Shown here piece after piece: positions 16,018 through 23,547 of a DNA stretch of 25,733 nucleotides. Position numbers and translations under genes: made by a program. The first letter of the stretch is position 1, and each line of letters starts with the position of its first letter. The DNA comes from Lachnospiraceae bacterium. Lineage in GTDB: Bacteria > Bacillota > Clostridia > Lachnospirales > Lachnospiraceae. The stretch spans positions 1 through 25,733 of the forward strand of contig DPJQ01000251.1 in the NCBI GenBank assembly GCA_003542935.1. The letters run 5' to 3'. The notes under the pieces are model-generated. The model worked only from the letters and a program-made list of their open reading frames with translations. It searched no databases and was not told the DNA's origin.

Positions 16018-16368
16018 ATGCACGTCATAAAGGATGATCAGGGGAATCCGGTTCCCCATGGATCCGGTAATTCCTGCAGTTTTGCGCATGGCTGCGGGGA
16101 ACATGGCCACGGCTGCAGTGGGTGCGGCCAGGCTGACGGCTGTGGCGCGAAGGATGACAGGCAGGAGGCTCTGGCTCTGCTTCAATATATGATACAGCAC
16201 AATGCCCACCATGCCGCCGAGCTGATGCCCCTGGCGGACAATCTGGATAAACTGGGCATGGGCGACGCGGCGAACCAGCTCCGTGAGGGCGCGTCGGATT
16301 TCCAGAAAGGGAACATGCGGTTGTCGCTGGCCCTGACCCTCGTAAAAGAACATATCAAGGAGGCGTAA
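16018..16368 (+). CDS. Small His/Cys-rich protein, candidate nickel chaperone
   Basis: I do not recognise a named family. The 116-residue protein has an N-terminal third packed with likely metal ligands: cysteines at 20, 26, 33, 36 and 42 and histidines at 14, 24, 29 and 31 (the run HGCGEHGHGCSGCG). The rest is a predicted helical domain with another histidine cluster, QHNAHHAAEL at about 60-69, and a second amphipathic helix. It is the first gene of the CODH/ACS operon, three bases before the CooT-like gene and upstream of cooC. In Rhodospirillum rubrum the nickel proteins CooC, CooT and histidine-rich CooJ serve CO dehydrogenase. By position and composition this could fill the CooJ role, but no sequence relation to CooJ is visible. 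ATG 16018 is preceded by GAAAGGAG; the frame extends five codons upstream. Confidence 0.8.
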   Translation: MHVIKDDQGNPVPHGSGNSCSFAHGCGEHGHGCSGCGQADGCGAKDDRQEALALLQYMIQHNAHHAAELMPLADNLDKLGMGDAANQLREGASDFQKGNMRLSLALTLVKEHIKEA

Positions 16369-16371
16369 TTT

Positions 16372-16557
16372 ATGTGTCTTGCTACAGCATATAAAGAAAG
16401 TGATAATACCGTGATCTGCAAAAATATCAGCAGGATCGACGTGGAGGGGGATCTGCTCATTATCCGGGATATCCTGGGAGACGAGATCAGGATCGACGGA
16501 AAGATTCTGATGGTGGATCTGGCAAACAGCATCGTTAAGATTGACGCGGCAGAATAG
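16372..16557 (+). CDS. cooT: CooT family nickel-binding protein
   Basis: This 61-residue protein begins MCLATAY and consists of short beta strands (GDLLIIRDILGDEIRIDGKI, then MVDLANSIVKI). That is the pattern of the CooT family, whose characterised member in Rhodospirillum rubrum binds nickel as a dimer through Cys2 and acts in CO dehydrogenase maturation. Cys2 is present here. The ribosome site AAGGAGG lies inside the end of the preceding gene, three bases separate the two frames, and cooC follows after 32 bases. This context supports a nickel-supply role for the acs enzymes. Confidence 0.85.
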   Translation: MCLATAYKESDNTVICKNISRIDVEGDLLIIRDILGDEIRIDGKILMVDLANSIVKIDAAE

Positions 16558-16589
16558 TCAAAACGATATATTTTACAGGAGGCAACTAT

Positions 16590-17360
16590 ATGTCACATGT
16601 TATAGCAGTGGCAGGCAAAGGCGGCGTCGGCAAAACTACGCTCTGCGGCCTGCTGATCCAGTATCTCTGCGAGCAGAAGAAAGGGCCTGTCCTGGCTGTG
16701 GACGCGGACGCCAACTCCAATCTGAATGAGGTGCTGGGCGTGGAGGTGGACATGACCCTCGGGGATGTCCGTGAAGAGATTGCCCAGGCGGAGATGGCGG
16801 TCAAGAGCCCCATCCCGGCAGGGATGAGCAAGGCTGACTATGCGGAGTGGAAATTCAATTCCTGTCTGATGGAAGAGGATGATTTTGACCTGCTTGTCAT
16901 GGGCCGCACCCAGGGCAAAGGGTGTTATTGTTATGTCAACGGCCTCTTGCAGGCCCAGCTGCAGAAAAGACAGAACAGTTATCCTTTTATGGTGGTGGAT
17001 AACGAGGCGGGTATGGAACATATCAGCCGGGGGATCCTGCCCAGTATGCAAACAGCTATTTTAGTGAGCGACTGTTCCCGAAGAGGTGTGCAGGCCGTAG
17101 GACGTATCGCCCGTCTGATTGAGGAGTGTGATCTGAAGCCTCAGCAGGTCGGCCTGATCGTCAACCGTGCGCCGGACGGCAAATTAAATGCCGGGACGAT
17201 GGAGGAAATAGAAAAACAGGGGTTGAACCTGTTGGGTGTGGTGCCCCAGGACCAGACCGTGTATGAGTACGACTGTGATGGTGTCCCCACAGTAAACCTG
17301 CCGAAGGATTCTCCGGTCAGGGCAGCCATGATGGACATCATCAACAAGCTTAATCTTTGA
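16590..17360 (+). CDS. cooC: CO dehydrogenase nickel-insertion ATPase CooC
   Basis: CooC is a MinD-type P-loop ATPase that delivers nickel to the C-cluster of CO dehydrogenase. The 256-residue protein has the deviant Walker A GKGGVGKTT at about residues 9-17, the switch region VDADANSN, and the CxC metal-binding pair C112-Y-C114 (GKGCYCYVNG), the same spacing and position as in Carboxydothermus CooC. DNEAGMEHISRG is the Walker B/switch II region. AGGAGG precedes ATG 16590. It sits between the cooT-like gene and acsA, 61 bases upstream of acsA; a small GAGGAA/TTCCTC hairpin (17367-17382) lies in that gap. It is a paralogue of the acsF gene further down, and the two probably serve different enzymes. 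Confidence 0.93.
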   Translation: MSHVIAVAGKGGVGKTTLCGLLIQYLCEQKKGPVLAVDADANSNLNEVLGVEVDMTLGDVREEIAQAEMAVKSPIPAGMSKADYAEWKFNSCLMEEDDFDLLVMGRTQGKGCYCYVNGLLQAQLQKRQNSYPFMVVDNEAGMEHISRGILPSMQTAILVSDCSRRGVQAVGRIARLIEECDLKPQQVGLIVNRAPDGKLNAGTMEEIEKQGLNLLGVVPQDQTVYEYDCDGVPTVNLPKDSPVRAAMMDIINKLNL

Positions 17361-17421
17361 TTTTTGGAGGAAATTATTCCTCTGGGAATATGTATCAAAA
17401 ACTCGTCAAGGAGGAAAACAA

Positions 17422-19317
17422 ATGAGTGAAGAATTCAGACTGACTGATCTCGAGGAGATGGAAGCAGCCACTGAACGTCTTTTGGAGACCGGCGCGAAGG
17501 TGGGCGCTGATTCCTGGCAGCTTCGGGTGAAAAACCAGACCCCTCACTGCAAATTCGGTGAGAAAGGCATCTGCTGCCGTATCTGTGCAATGGGGCCGTG
17601 CCGTGTCACCCCGAAGGCTCCCAGGGGCATCTGCGGATGTGACGCAGCAGGTATTGTAGGAAGGAACTACCTGAAGTTCACAGCCGGCGGCGGAGCTACC
17701 CATTCCGACCATGGCCGTGAGATCTGTCGTACCCTGTATGAATCGTCGGCGGACGGCGCATACAAAGTAAAAGATCCGGAAAAACTGAAAAGGATTGCCG
17801 GTGAGTGGGGCGTGGAGACCGAGGGCAAAGATATCTATGATCTGGCTCATGAGATGGCTGAGAAAGCCCTTATGGAGTATGGTAAGCCCTTCGGTACTCA
17901 GAACTGGATTAAACGTGCGCCCGAGCATACCCAGGAGATATGGCATAGAGAGGAGATCGCGCCCCGCGCGATCGACCGTGAGGTTGCCAGCTCTCTACAT
18001 ATGACCCATATGGGATGTTCATCCAAGCCGGAAGCACTGATCCGTCAGTCCCTGCGGATGGGCCTGGCCGACGGTTGGGGCGGTTCCATGTGCGGTACCG
18101 AGTTCTCCGATGTGCTTTTCGGTACGCCGAAGCCTGTTGACACCGAGGCTAACCTGGGTGTTATGGTGGAAGAGAATGTCAATATCGTGGTACACGGCCA
18201 TGATCCGTCACTGTCCGAGATGGTCTGCGAGTATGCTGACGATCCGGAAATGATCGCTTACGCCAAGAGTAAGGGTGCCAAGGGCATCACCGTATCCGGT
18301 GTCTGCTGTACCTCCAATGAGGTTGCCATGCGCCGCGGTGTTCCGATGGCCGGTAACTTCCTGCAGCAGGAGAACGTAGTTCTGACAGGTGCCTGTGAGC
18401 TGATCGTTGTGGATGTACAGTGCATCTTCCCTGCTCTTGGACCGCTGAGCAAATGTTTCCATACGAAATTTGTCACCACATCCCCGATCGCCCAGATGCC
18501 GGATTCCGAGTTTATCCGCTTTAGTGCCAAGACGGCGGCCGAGAATGCCAAATCCATCGTGAAGATGGCTATTGACAATTTTGAAAACAGGAAACCCGAA
18601 CTGGTACATATCCCGCAGATGAAGCAGAAAGCTACGGTGGGATATTCCGTTGAGGCTCTGGTGAAAGTTCTCGACGGCGTCTGCAATACGCAGGTGGATA
18701 CCATGGGCACCACAAAGCCTCTTATTGAGTGTATTACATCCGGCGTAATCCGCGGCGCTGTGGCCATGGTTGGCTGCAATAACCCGAAGATCCGCCCGGA
18801 CAAGGCTCATATTGAGCTGATGAAGAAACTGATTGCCAACGACATCGTGATCGTTGCTTCCGGCTGTTCCGCTCAGGCAGCCGCCAAGGCAGGCCTGATG
18901 GACAAACGCGCGAAAGATCTTTGCGGCGCAGGCCTGAAACGTGTCTGCGAGCTGGCCGATATCCCGCCGGTGCTGCATATGGGTTCCTGCGTGGATATTA
19001 GCCGTATGATGATCCTGGTGGCCGAGCTGGCCAAGGATTCCGGCCTGAAGATCTCCCAGCTTCCGGTTGTGGGCTGCGCTCCTGAGTGGATGTCCGAGAA
19101 GGCTGTATCCATCGGAAATTATGTGGTCGCTACCGGTATCGACACCTTCCTGGGTGTGGATCCTTATGCGTCCGGCTCAGAGGAAGTAGAAAAACTTCTG
19201 ACAGGCGGCATCCGTGATTGGGTGGAGGCTGCCTACACCGTAGAGACGGATATCGAGAAACTGGTTGATAAGATGATCGAGCGTATTGAGGAAAAACGTA
19301 CTGCTATCGGCATCTGA
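17422..19317 (+). CDS. acsA: Nickel carbon monoxide dehydrogenase, catalytic subunit of CODH/ACS
   Basis: This is AcsA (CooS type), which reduces CO2 to CO at a Ni-Fe-S C-cluster and channels CO to AcsB. It has 631 residues, normal for the family. The N-terminal cysteines (HCKFGEKGICCRICAMGPC, then GICGC) supply the D- and B-clusters. C-cluster ligands are recognisable: H260 in VHGHDP (H261 of the Carboxydothermus enzyme), C295/C296 in GVCCTS, and the cysteines of GACELIVVDVQC, VGCNNPK, ASGCSAQAAAKAG and HMGSCVDISR. AAGGAGG precedes ATG 17422. It is the first enzyme gene of the operon after the nickel-maturation genes. A 14-bp hairpin separates it from acsF. Confidence 0.97.
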   Translation: MSEEFRLTDLEEMEAATERLLETGAKVGADSWQLRVKNQTPHCKFGEKGICCRICAMGPCRVTPKAPRGICGCDAAGIVGRNYLKFTAGGGATHSDHGREICRTLYESSADGAYKVKDPEKLKRIAGEWGVETEGKDIYDLAHEMAEKALMEYGKPFGTQNWIKRAPEHTQEIWHREEIAPRAIDREVASSLHMTHMGCSSKPEALIRQSLRMGLADGWGGSMCGTEFSDVLFGTPKPVDTEANLGVMVEENVNIVVHGHDPSLSEMVCEYADDPEMIAYAKSKGAKGITVSGVCCTSNEVAMRRGVPMAGNFLQQENVVLTGACELIVVDVQCIFPALGPLSKCFHTKFVTTSPIAQMPDSEFIRFSAKTAAENAKSIVKMAIDNFENRKPELVHIPQMKQKATVGYSVEALVKVLDGVCNTQVDTMGTTKPLIECITSGVIRGAVAMVGCNNPKIRPDKAHIELMKKLIANDIVIVASGCSAQAAAKAGLMDKRAKDLCGAGLKRVCELADIPPVLHMGSCVDISRMMILVAELAKDSGLKISQLPVVGCAPEWMSEKAVSIGNYVVATGIDTFLGVDPYASGSEEVEKLLTGGIRDWVEAAYTVETDIEKLVDKMIERIEEKRTAIGI

Positions 19318-19342
19318 TGCAGAAAATGATTTTCCGGCAGCT

Positions 19343-19392
19343 GCCAAACGGACATGGGGAATAACAGTTCCATGGGGACATGTCCGTTTGGC
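19343..19392 (+). other. 14-bp RNA hairpin between acsA and acsF
   Basis: GCCAAACGGACATG (19343-19356) is the exact inverse of CATGTCCGTTTGGC (19379-19392), with a 22-base loop. No T run follows, so it does not look like an intrinsic terminator. It could protect the acsA message from 3' decay or mark a processing point, giving more AcsA than AcsF. Confidence 0.75.
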
Positions 19393-19433
19393 ATGTTGGC
19401 TGAGAAAATAAGGACGAAGGGAATGAATGGTTT

Positions 19434-20204
19434 ATGAAGATTGCAGTTACCGGAAAAGGCGGCGTGGGAAAGACAACGTTTGCGGCCACTCTGGCCAGGC
19501 TGTATGCCGCGGAGGGTAGAAAAGTCCTCGCGGCGGATGTGGATCCGGACGCAAACCTCGGGTTAGCCCTTGGATTTTCGGAGGAAACTCTGGATGCCAT
19601 CGTTCCCATCAGTAAGATGCGTAAGCTCATTGAAGAGCGCACGGGTGCCAGTAAGGATAATCAGTTTTATAAACTGAATCCGAAAGTGGACGATATTCCG
19701 GATACTTACGGTAAGACCTGCAACGGTGTGAAGCTGCTGCTTCTCGGCACGGTGGAAACCGGGGGAGGCGGTTGCGTATGTCCGGAGCATGTGATGCTGA
19801 AAAGGATTATTAATAATATGATTCTGCATCGGGATGATGTGGTCATCATGGATATGGAGGCCGGGTTGGAGCATCTGGGAAGAGGTACAACCCAGAGCAT
19901 GGACCAGTTTATTGTGGTGATTGAGCCGGGCGCCAGGAGTATCCAGACCTACAGGAACGTGAAAAGGCTGGCCGAGGATCTCGGCGTGGCCCAGGTTCGG
20001 GTGGTGGCCAACAAAGTGCGCGGTTCGGAGGATGAGGATTTTATCCGTTCCCGCATTCCCGCGGAGGATTTGCTGGGCTTTATGCATTACAACACTGAGG
20101 TTATAGACGCAGATCGCCAGGGCTGCTCTCCCTATGATTTCAGTGAGACTGTTGTCAAAGAGGTCGCTGCGATCAAGGCTGTCATAGATGGCGGCAGACA
20201 GTGA
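19434..20204 (+). CDS. acsF: Acetyl-CoA synthase nickel-insertion ATPase AcsF (CooC family)
   Basis: AcsF is the CooC-like ATPase linked to nickel activation of the acetyl-CoA synthase A-cluster. The 256-residue protein has GKGGVGKTT at residues 7-15, a DVDPDANLG switch region, the CxC pair C114-V-C116 (GGGCVCPEH), and DMEAGLEHLGRG. Its position between acsA and acsB, directly before acsB, supports assignment to ACS, while the upstream cooC would serve CODH; that split is inference from the families. The start ATG 19434 has a modest ribosome site (GAAGGGAATG). Sequence is clearly paralogous to cooC 16590-17360 but not a recent copy. Confidence 0.88.
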   Translation: MKIAVTGKGGVGKTTFAATLARLYAAEGRKVLAADVDPDANLGLALGFSEETLDAIVPISKMRKLIEERTGASKDNQFYKLNPKVDDIPDTYGKTCNGVKLLLLGTVETGGGGCVCPEHVMLKRIINNMILHRDDVVIMDMEAGLEHLGRGTTQSMDQFIVVIEPGARSIQTYRNVKRLAEDLGVAQVRVVANKVRGSEDEDFIRSRIPAEDLLGFMHYNTEVIDADRQGCSPYDFSETVVKEVAAIKAVIDGGRQ

Positions 20205-20220
20205 TCTTTTCACCTGGTTG

Positions 20221-20296
20221 TACAGAAAAGACTGCGGGTGACAGGATTTTCTGTATGCTTCAGTATGCAGAAAAGCTGCCGGCGGCAGGTTTTCTG
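20221..20296 (+). promoter_or_regulatory. Mutually exclusive hairpins between acsF and acsB, possible attenuator
   Basis: Four arms lie in order: A TACAGAAAA (20221-20229), B TTTTCTGTATGC (20247-20258), C GTATGCAGAAAA (20263-20274) and D TTTTCTGTA (20290-20298). A can pair with B, and C with D; the C-D hairpin also has an inner CTGCC-GGC-GGCAG stem followed by GTTTT. B can instead pair with C over 12 bp with a TTCA loop. This antiterminator/terminator-like layout has only a short T run, so its effect may be partial termination or message stability. Confidence 0.55.
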
Positions 20297-20325
20297 TATT
20301 TGATAAAGTTTGGAGGAATAAAAAA

Positions 20326-22449
20326 ATGACTTTATTTGATGTTGTTTTTAAAGGTAATGACGCAGTATACGGTCTGACCGAGAGCGCCATCAACGATGCG
20401 GTCGCAAAGTACGGTGAGGAGAAGGCCGTCGGATTTCCGGATACCGCTTATTGCCTGCCCTGCTACTATTCTGTAACGGGCGTGAAAGTGACAAACCTGA
20501 AAGAGCTCAAAGAGGCCCTCGGCGTGGTCAAGACGCTGATGACCAGAGAGCAGAAACTGAACGACGCGTTCATGAGCGGTGTTGCCACAGCGCTGTGCGC
20601 AGAGTTTATCGAAGCCCTGAAATATATTGACGGTGCGGCTCCCTATGCAGAGCCCTATTATGGTCATCTGGCTGACGCTATCATCCGTGAGCTGGGTGTG
20701 CCGCTGGTAACCGGCGATATCCCGGGCGTGGCCGTTATCCTCGGAAAAGCTCCCACGGCTGAGGATGCCGTGGCTCTGGTGAAGAGCTATCAGGCACAGG
20801 GTATCCTGGTAACGATGGTGGGCGAGTGCATCGATCAGTGTCAGTCCCTGGGCCTGAACATGGGCTATGGCGTCCGTGTCGTGCCCCTGGGTGCAGACGT
20901 GACAAGCGTTATCCATGTGGTATCCGTGGCCCTTCGTGCGGCTCTGATCTTTGGTAATGTGGAGCCCGGTGATTCTGCTTCCCTGATGAAGTACACCATG
21001 GAGCGTGTTCCGGCTTTCGTCAATGCTTTCGCACCGCTGAACGAAGTGATCGTGGCCTGCGGCGCCGGCGCGATTGCTCTTGGTTTCCCGGTTATCACCA
21101 ACGAAGAGACTTTCCGCGTACCGAAGAGCCTGATCGTACAGCCCGATGTGAGCAAGTTCAATGCCACATCCCTGGAGGCCCGCGATATCAAGATCAAGAT
21201 CACCAAGATCGATATTCCGGTGGCATTCGCTTCCGCCTACGAGGGCGAGATTGTCCGCCGCGGCGATATGCAGGTGGAGTTCGACGGCTCCCGCGTGGAC
21301 TGCTTCGAGCTGGTGCATCATAAAGATATGAGCGAAGTTGAGGATCATCACTTTGAACTGATCGGCCCCGATTTCGACGAGTTCCCGGTGGGCAGCAAGC
21401 AGAGTATCGGTTATATTGTAGAGGTGGCCGGAAAGAATATGCAGGCCGACTTCGAGCCCGTATTTGAGCGTAAATTCCACAGCTATATCAACTGTATTGA
21501 GGGTGTGATGCATACGGGACAGCGTGACATGATCCGTATCCGTATCAGCAAGGCCACCTATGAGGCTGGTTTCCGTGCCAAAGATCTCGCAGAGGTTCTC
21601 TATGCCAGGATCAAGAGTGAGTTCGATGCCGTTGTGGACAAATGTCAGGTGAAGATTTATACGAAAGCCGAGGATTGTACAAAGCTCCGTCACGAGATGG
21701 CGATTCCGATGTTTGATAAACGTGACGAGCGCTTAAGCTCTCTGACTGACGAGACCGTGGATGTTTACTACAGCTGTATCATGTGCCAGGCTTTCAGCCC
21801 CAGCCATGTGTGCGTGGTTACTCCCGAGAGACTGGGTCTCTGCGGCGCCGTTTCATGGTTTGACGCCAAGGCAACCAATGAGCTTGACCCGGCCGGTCCC
21901 TGCCAGGTAATCACGAAGGAAAGACCGATCAACGAGGAGATCGGTGAGTATGAGGATGTTAATGAGGCCGTTCGCAAATTCTCCCAGGGCGCTCTGGAGG
22001 ATGTATCTCTGTACTCCATCATGGAGAAACCGATGACGTCCTGCGGATGCTTCGAGTGCATCTGTGGTATCGAGCCCTTCTCCAACGGCGTGATCATTAC
22101 CAACCGTGAGTATGCGGGTATGACTCCTCTGGGCATGACATTCTCCGAGCTGGCTTCTATGACCGGCGGCGGCGTACAGACTCCGGGCTTCATGGGCCAC
22201 GGCAAACACTTCATCGCTTCCAAGAAGTTCATGAAAGCCGAGGGCGGCGTGGAGCGTATCGTGTGGATGCCGAAGGAACTGAAAGATACCGTGGCAGAGA
22301 AGTTAAACGCTACGGCCAAAGAAGTATATGGTATTGATAACTTCACGGATATGATCGGTGACGAGACCATCGCTACAGATCCCGAGACACTGGTTGCCTT
22401 CCTTACCGAGAAGGGCCATCCGGCGCTTGGCATGGATCCGTTGATGTAA
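20326..22449 (+). CDS. acsB: Acetyl-CoA synthase, catalytic subunit of CODH/ACS
   Basis: AcsB condenses CO, the methyl group from the corrinoid protein and CoA into acetyl-CoA at the Ni-Ni-[4Fe-4S] A-cluster. The 707-residue protein (729 in Moorella) has all metal ligands, shifted by exactly 22 positions from Moorella numbering: C484, C487, C496 and C506 correspond to C506, C509, C518 and C528, and the distal-nickel motif C573-G574-C575 corresponds to C595-G596-C597. The N-terminal domain that contacts the CODH subunit is present (FPDTAYCLPCYYSVTG). AGTTTGGAGGAAT precedes ATG 20326. The gene is flanked on both sides by hairpin-rich gaps. Confidence 0.98.
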   Translation: MTLFDVVFKGNDAVYGLTESAINDAVAKYGEEKAVGFPDTAYCLPCYYSVTGVKVTNLKELKEALGVVKTLMTREQKLNDAFMSGVATALCAEFIEALKYIDGAAPYAEPYYGHLADAIIRELGVPLVTGDIPGVAVILGKAPTAEDAVALVKSYQAQGILVTMVGECIDQCQSLGLNMGYGVRVVPLGADVTSVIHVVSVALRAALIFGNVEPGDSASLMKYTMERVPAFVNAFAPLNEVIVACGAGAIALGFPVITNEETFRVPKSLIVQPDVSKFNATSLEARDIKIKITKIDIPVAFASAYEGEIVRRGDMQVEFDGSRVDCFELVHHKDMSEVEDHHFELIGPDFDEFPVGSKQSIGYIVEVAGKNMQADFEPVFERKFHSYINCIEGVMHTGQRDMIRIRISKATYEAGFRAKDLAEVLYARIKSEFDAVVDKCQVKIYTKAEDCTKLRHEMAIPMFDKRDERLSSLTDETVDVYYSCIMCQAFSPSHVCVVTPERLGLCGAVSWFDAKATNELDPAGPCQVITKERPINEEIGEYEDVNEAVRKFSQGALEDVSLYSIMEKPMTSCGCFECICGIEPFSNGVIITNREYAGMTPLGMTFSELASMTGGGVQTPGFMGHGKHFIASKKFMKAEGGVERIVWMPKELKDTVAEKLNATAKEVYGIDNFTDMIGDETIATDPETLVAFLTEKGHPALGMDPLM

Positions 22450-22451
22450 TC

Positions 22452-22534
22452 GTAACTGTTCAGAATCTTCACAGTTACATGTAATCATCTTTTTTACGTA
22501 TGCAACAGTGGGTGCCCTTTGGGGCATCCACTGT
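22452..22534 (+). other. Two hairpins between acsB and acsD
   Basis: The first is GTAACTGT (22452-22459) with ACAGTTAC (22471-22478), an 8-bp stem; a T6 run lies 11 bases further at 22490-22495, so any termination would be weak. The second is a 13-bp stem with one G-T pair: ACAGTGGGTGCCC (22505-22517) with GGCATCCACTGT ending at 22534, TTTG loop, and no T run after it. Together they may cause partial termination or stabilise the processed ends. Confidence 0.65.
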
Positions 22535-22586
22535 AAAATGCATTAAGCAATACATATCAAAACATTTTTAAAGGAGGCTAAATACA

Positions 22587-23528
22587 ATGCCGTTTAATCG
22601 TAAACCACAGAAGTTTAACGCATCGATCCGTGAAGTAGAGATCGGCGTTGGCGAAAAAGCCATCAAAATCGGAGGAGAGAACGTATTTCCTTTCTATACC
22701 TTCGACGGAGATCTGGGCAATACTCCTAAGGTTGGCGTGGAGATATCCGATCTGGGGCTGGACAATCCCGTACCGGGAATTGCCGCTTACTATGAGGGAT
22801 GTACCACAGCTGCCCAGATGGCTAAAAAAGCCGCCGAGATGGAAGGTGCGGACTTCCTTGCTCTGAGTCTGGAAGGCGGAGATCCGAACGGAGCAAACAA
22901 ATCAGTGGATGAGCTGGTTGCCGTTGTAAAAGAGGTTGCAGAGGCGGTAGATCTTCCACTGGTCGTTGAGGGATCCAAGAACGTGGAGAAAGATTCCGAG
23001 CTGCTCCCCAAGGTTGCGGAAGTGCTGCAGGGCAAAAACGTTCTGATCCTGTCTGCAAAAGAAGAAAACTACAAAGCGATCGGCGCTGCAGCCGGCCTCG
23101 CTTACAATCAGAAAGTGGGCGCTGAGTCTGCCGTAGACATCAACCTGGCAAAACAGCTGAACGTGGTTACCACACAGCTGGGTGTTAAGCCGGAGAGCAT
23201 CGTGATGAACGTAGGTACAGCCACAGCCGGATATGGTTATGAATATGTGGTATCCACCATGGATCGTATCAAAGCCGCTGCGCTGGCTCAGAGCGATGCT
23301 ACCCTTCAGATGCCGATTATCACTCCCGTTTCTTCTGAAACATGGGGCGTAAAAGAGTCCGTTTCAGAGGAAGCCGATGCTCCGGAATGGGGTTCCCGTG
23401 AAGAGAGAGCCATTGCTATGGAGATCGAGACAGCCGCAGCCGACCTGGTGGCCGGTTCCAACGCCGTCATTTTAAGACACCCCCAGTCCGTTGCAACCAT
23501 CGCCAAGATGATCAAAGAATTAGCGTAA
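22587..23528 (+). CDS. acsD: Corrinoid iron-sulfur protein, small subunit
   Basis: AcsD is the cluster-free TIM-barrel subunit that pairs with AcsC to form the corrinoid iron-sulfur protein, the methyl carrier between AcsE and AcsB. The 313-residue protein has the family start (FNRKPQKFNASIREVEIG), a barrel with GDPNGANKS, VVEGSKNVEKD and VMNVGTATAGYGYEY, and the late WGVKESVSEEADAPEWGSR segment. Length is normal. AAAGGAGG precedes ATG 22587. It is separated from acsC by only 19 bases, without a hairpin, which fits the 1:1 complex and contrasts with the structured gaps elsewhere in the operon. Confidence 0.95.
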   Translation: MPFNRKPQKFNASIREVEIGVGEKAIKIGGENVFPFYTFDGDLGNTPKVGVEISDLGLDNPVPGIAAYYEGCTTAAQMAKKAAEMEGADFLALSLEGGDPNGANKSVDELVAVVKEVAEAVDLPLVVEGSKNVEKDSELLPKVAEVLQGKNVLILSAKEENYKAIGAAAGLAYNQKVGAESAVDINLAKQLNVVTTQLGVKPESIVMNVGTATAGYGYEYVVSTMDRIKAAALAQSDATLQMPIITPVSSETWGVKESVSEEADAPEWGSREERAIAMEIETAAADLVAGSNAVILRHPQSVATIAKMIKELA

Positions 23529-23547
23529 GGATGAGGAGGATAAAATA

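Noticed and set aside
19343..19392. Intrinsic terminator after acsA
   Set aside because: The stem is strong but followed by ATGTTGGCTG without a T run, so it is listed as a hairpin of unknown role instead.
20332..21693. Long minus-strand open frame (453 codons) opposite acsB
   Set aside because: AcsB is certain from its metal ligands; the antisense frame has no family features or ribosome site.
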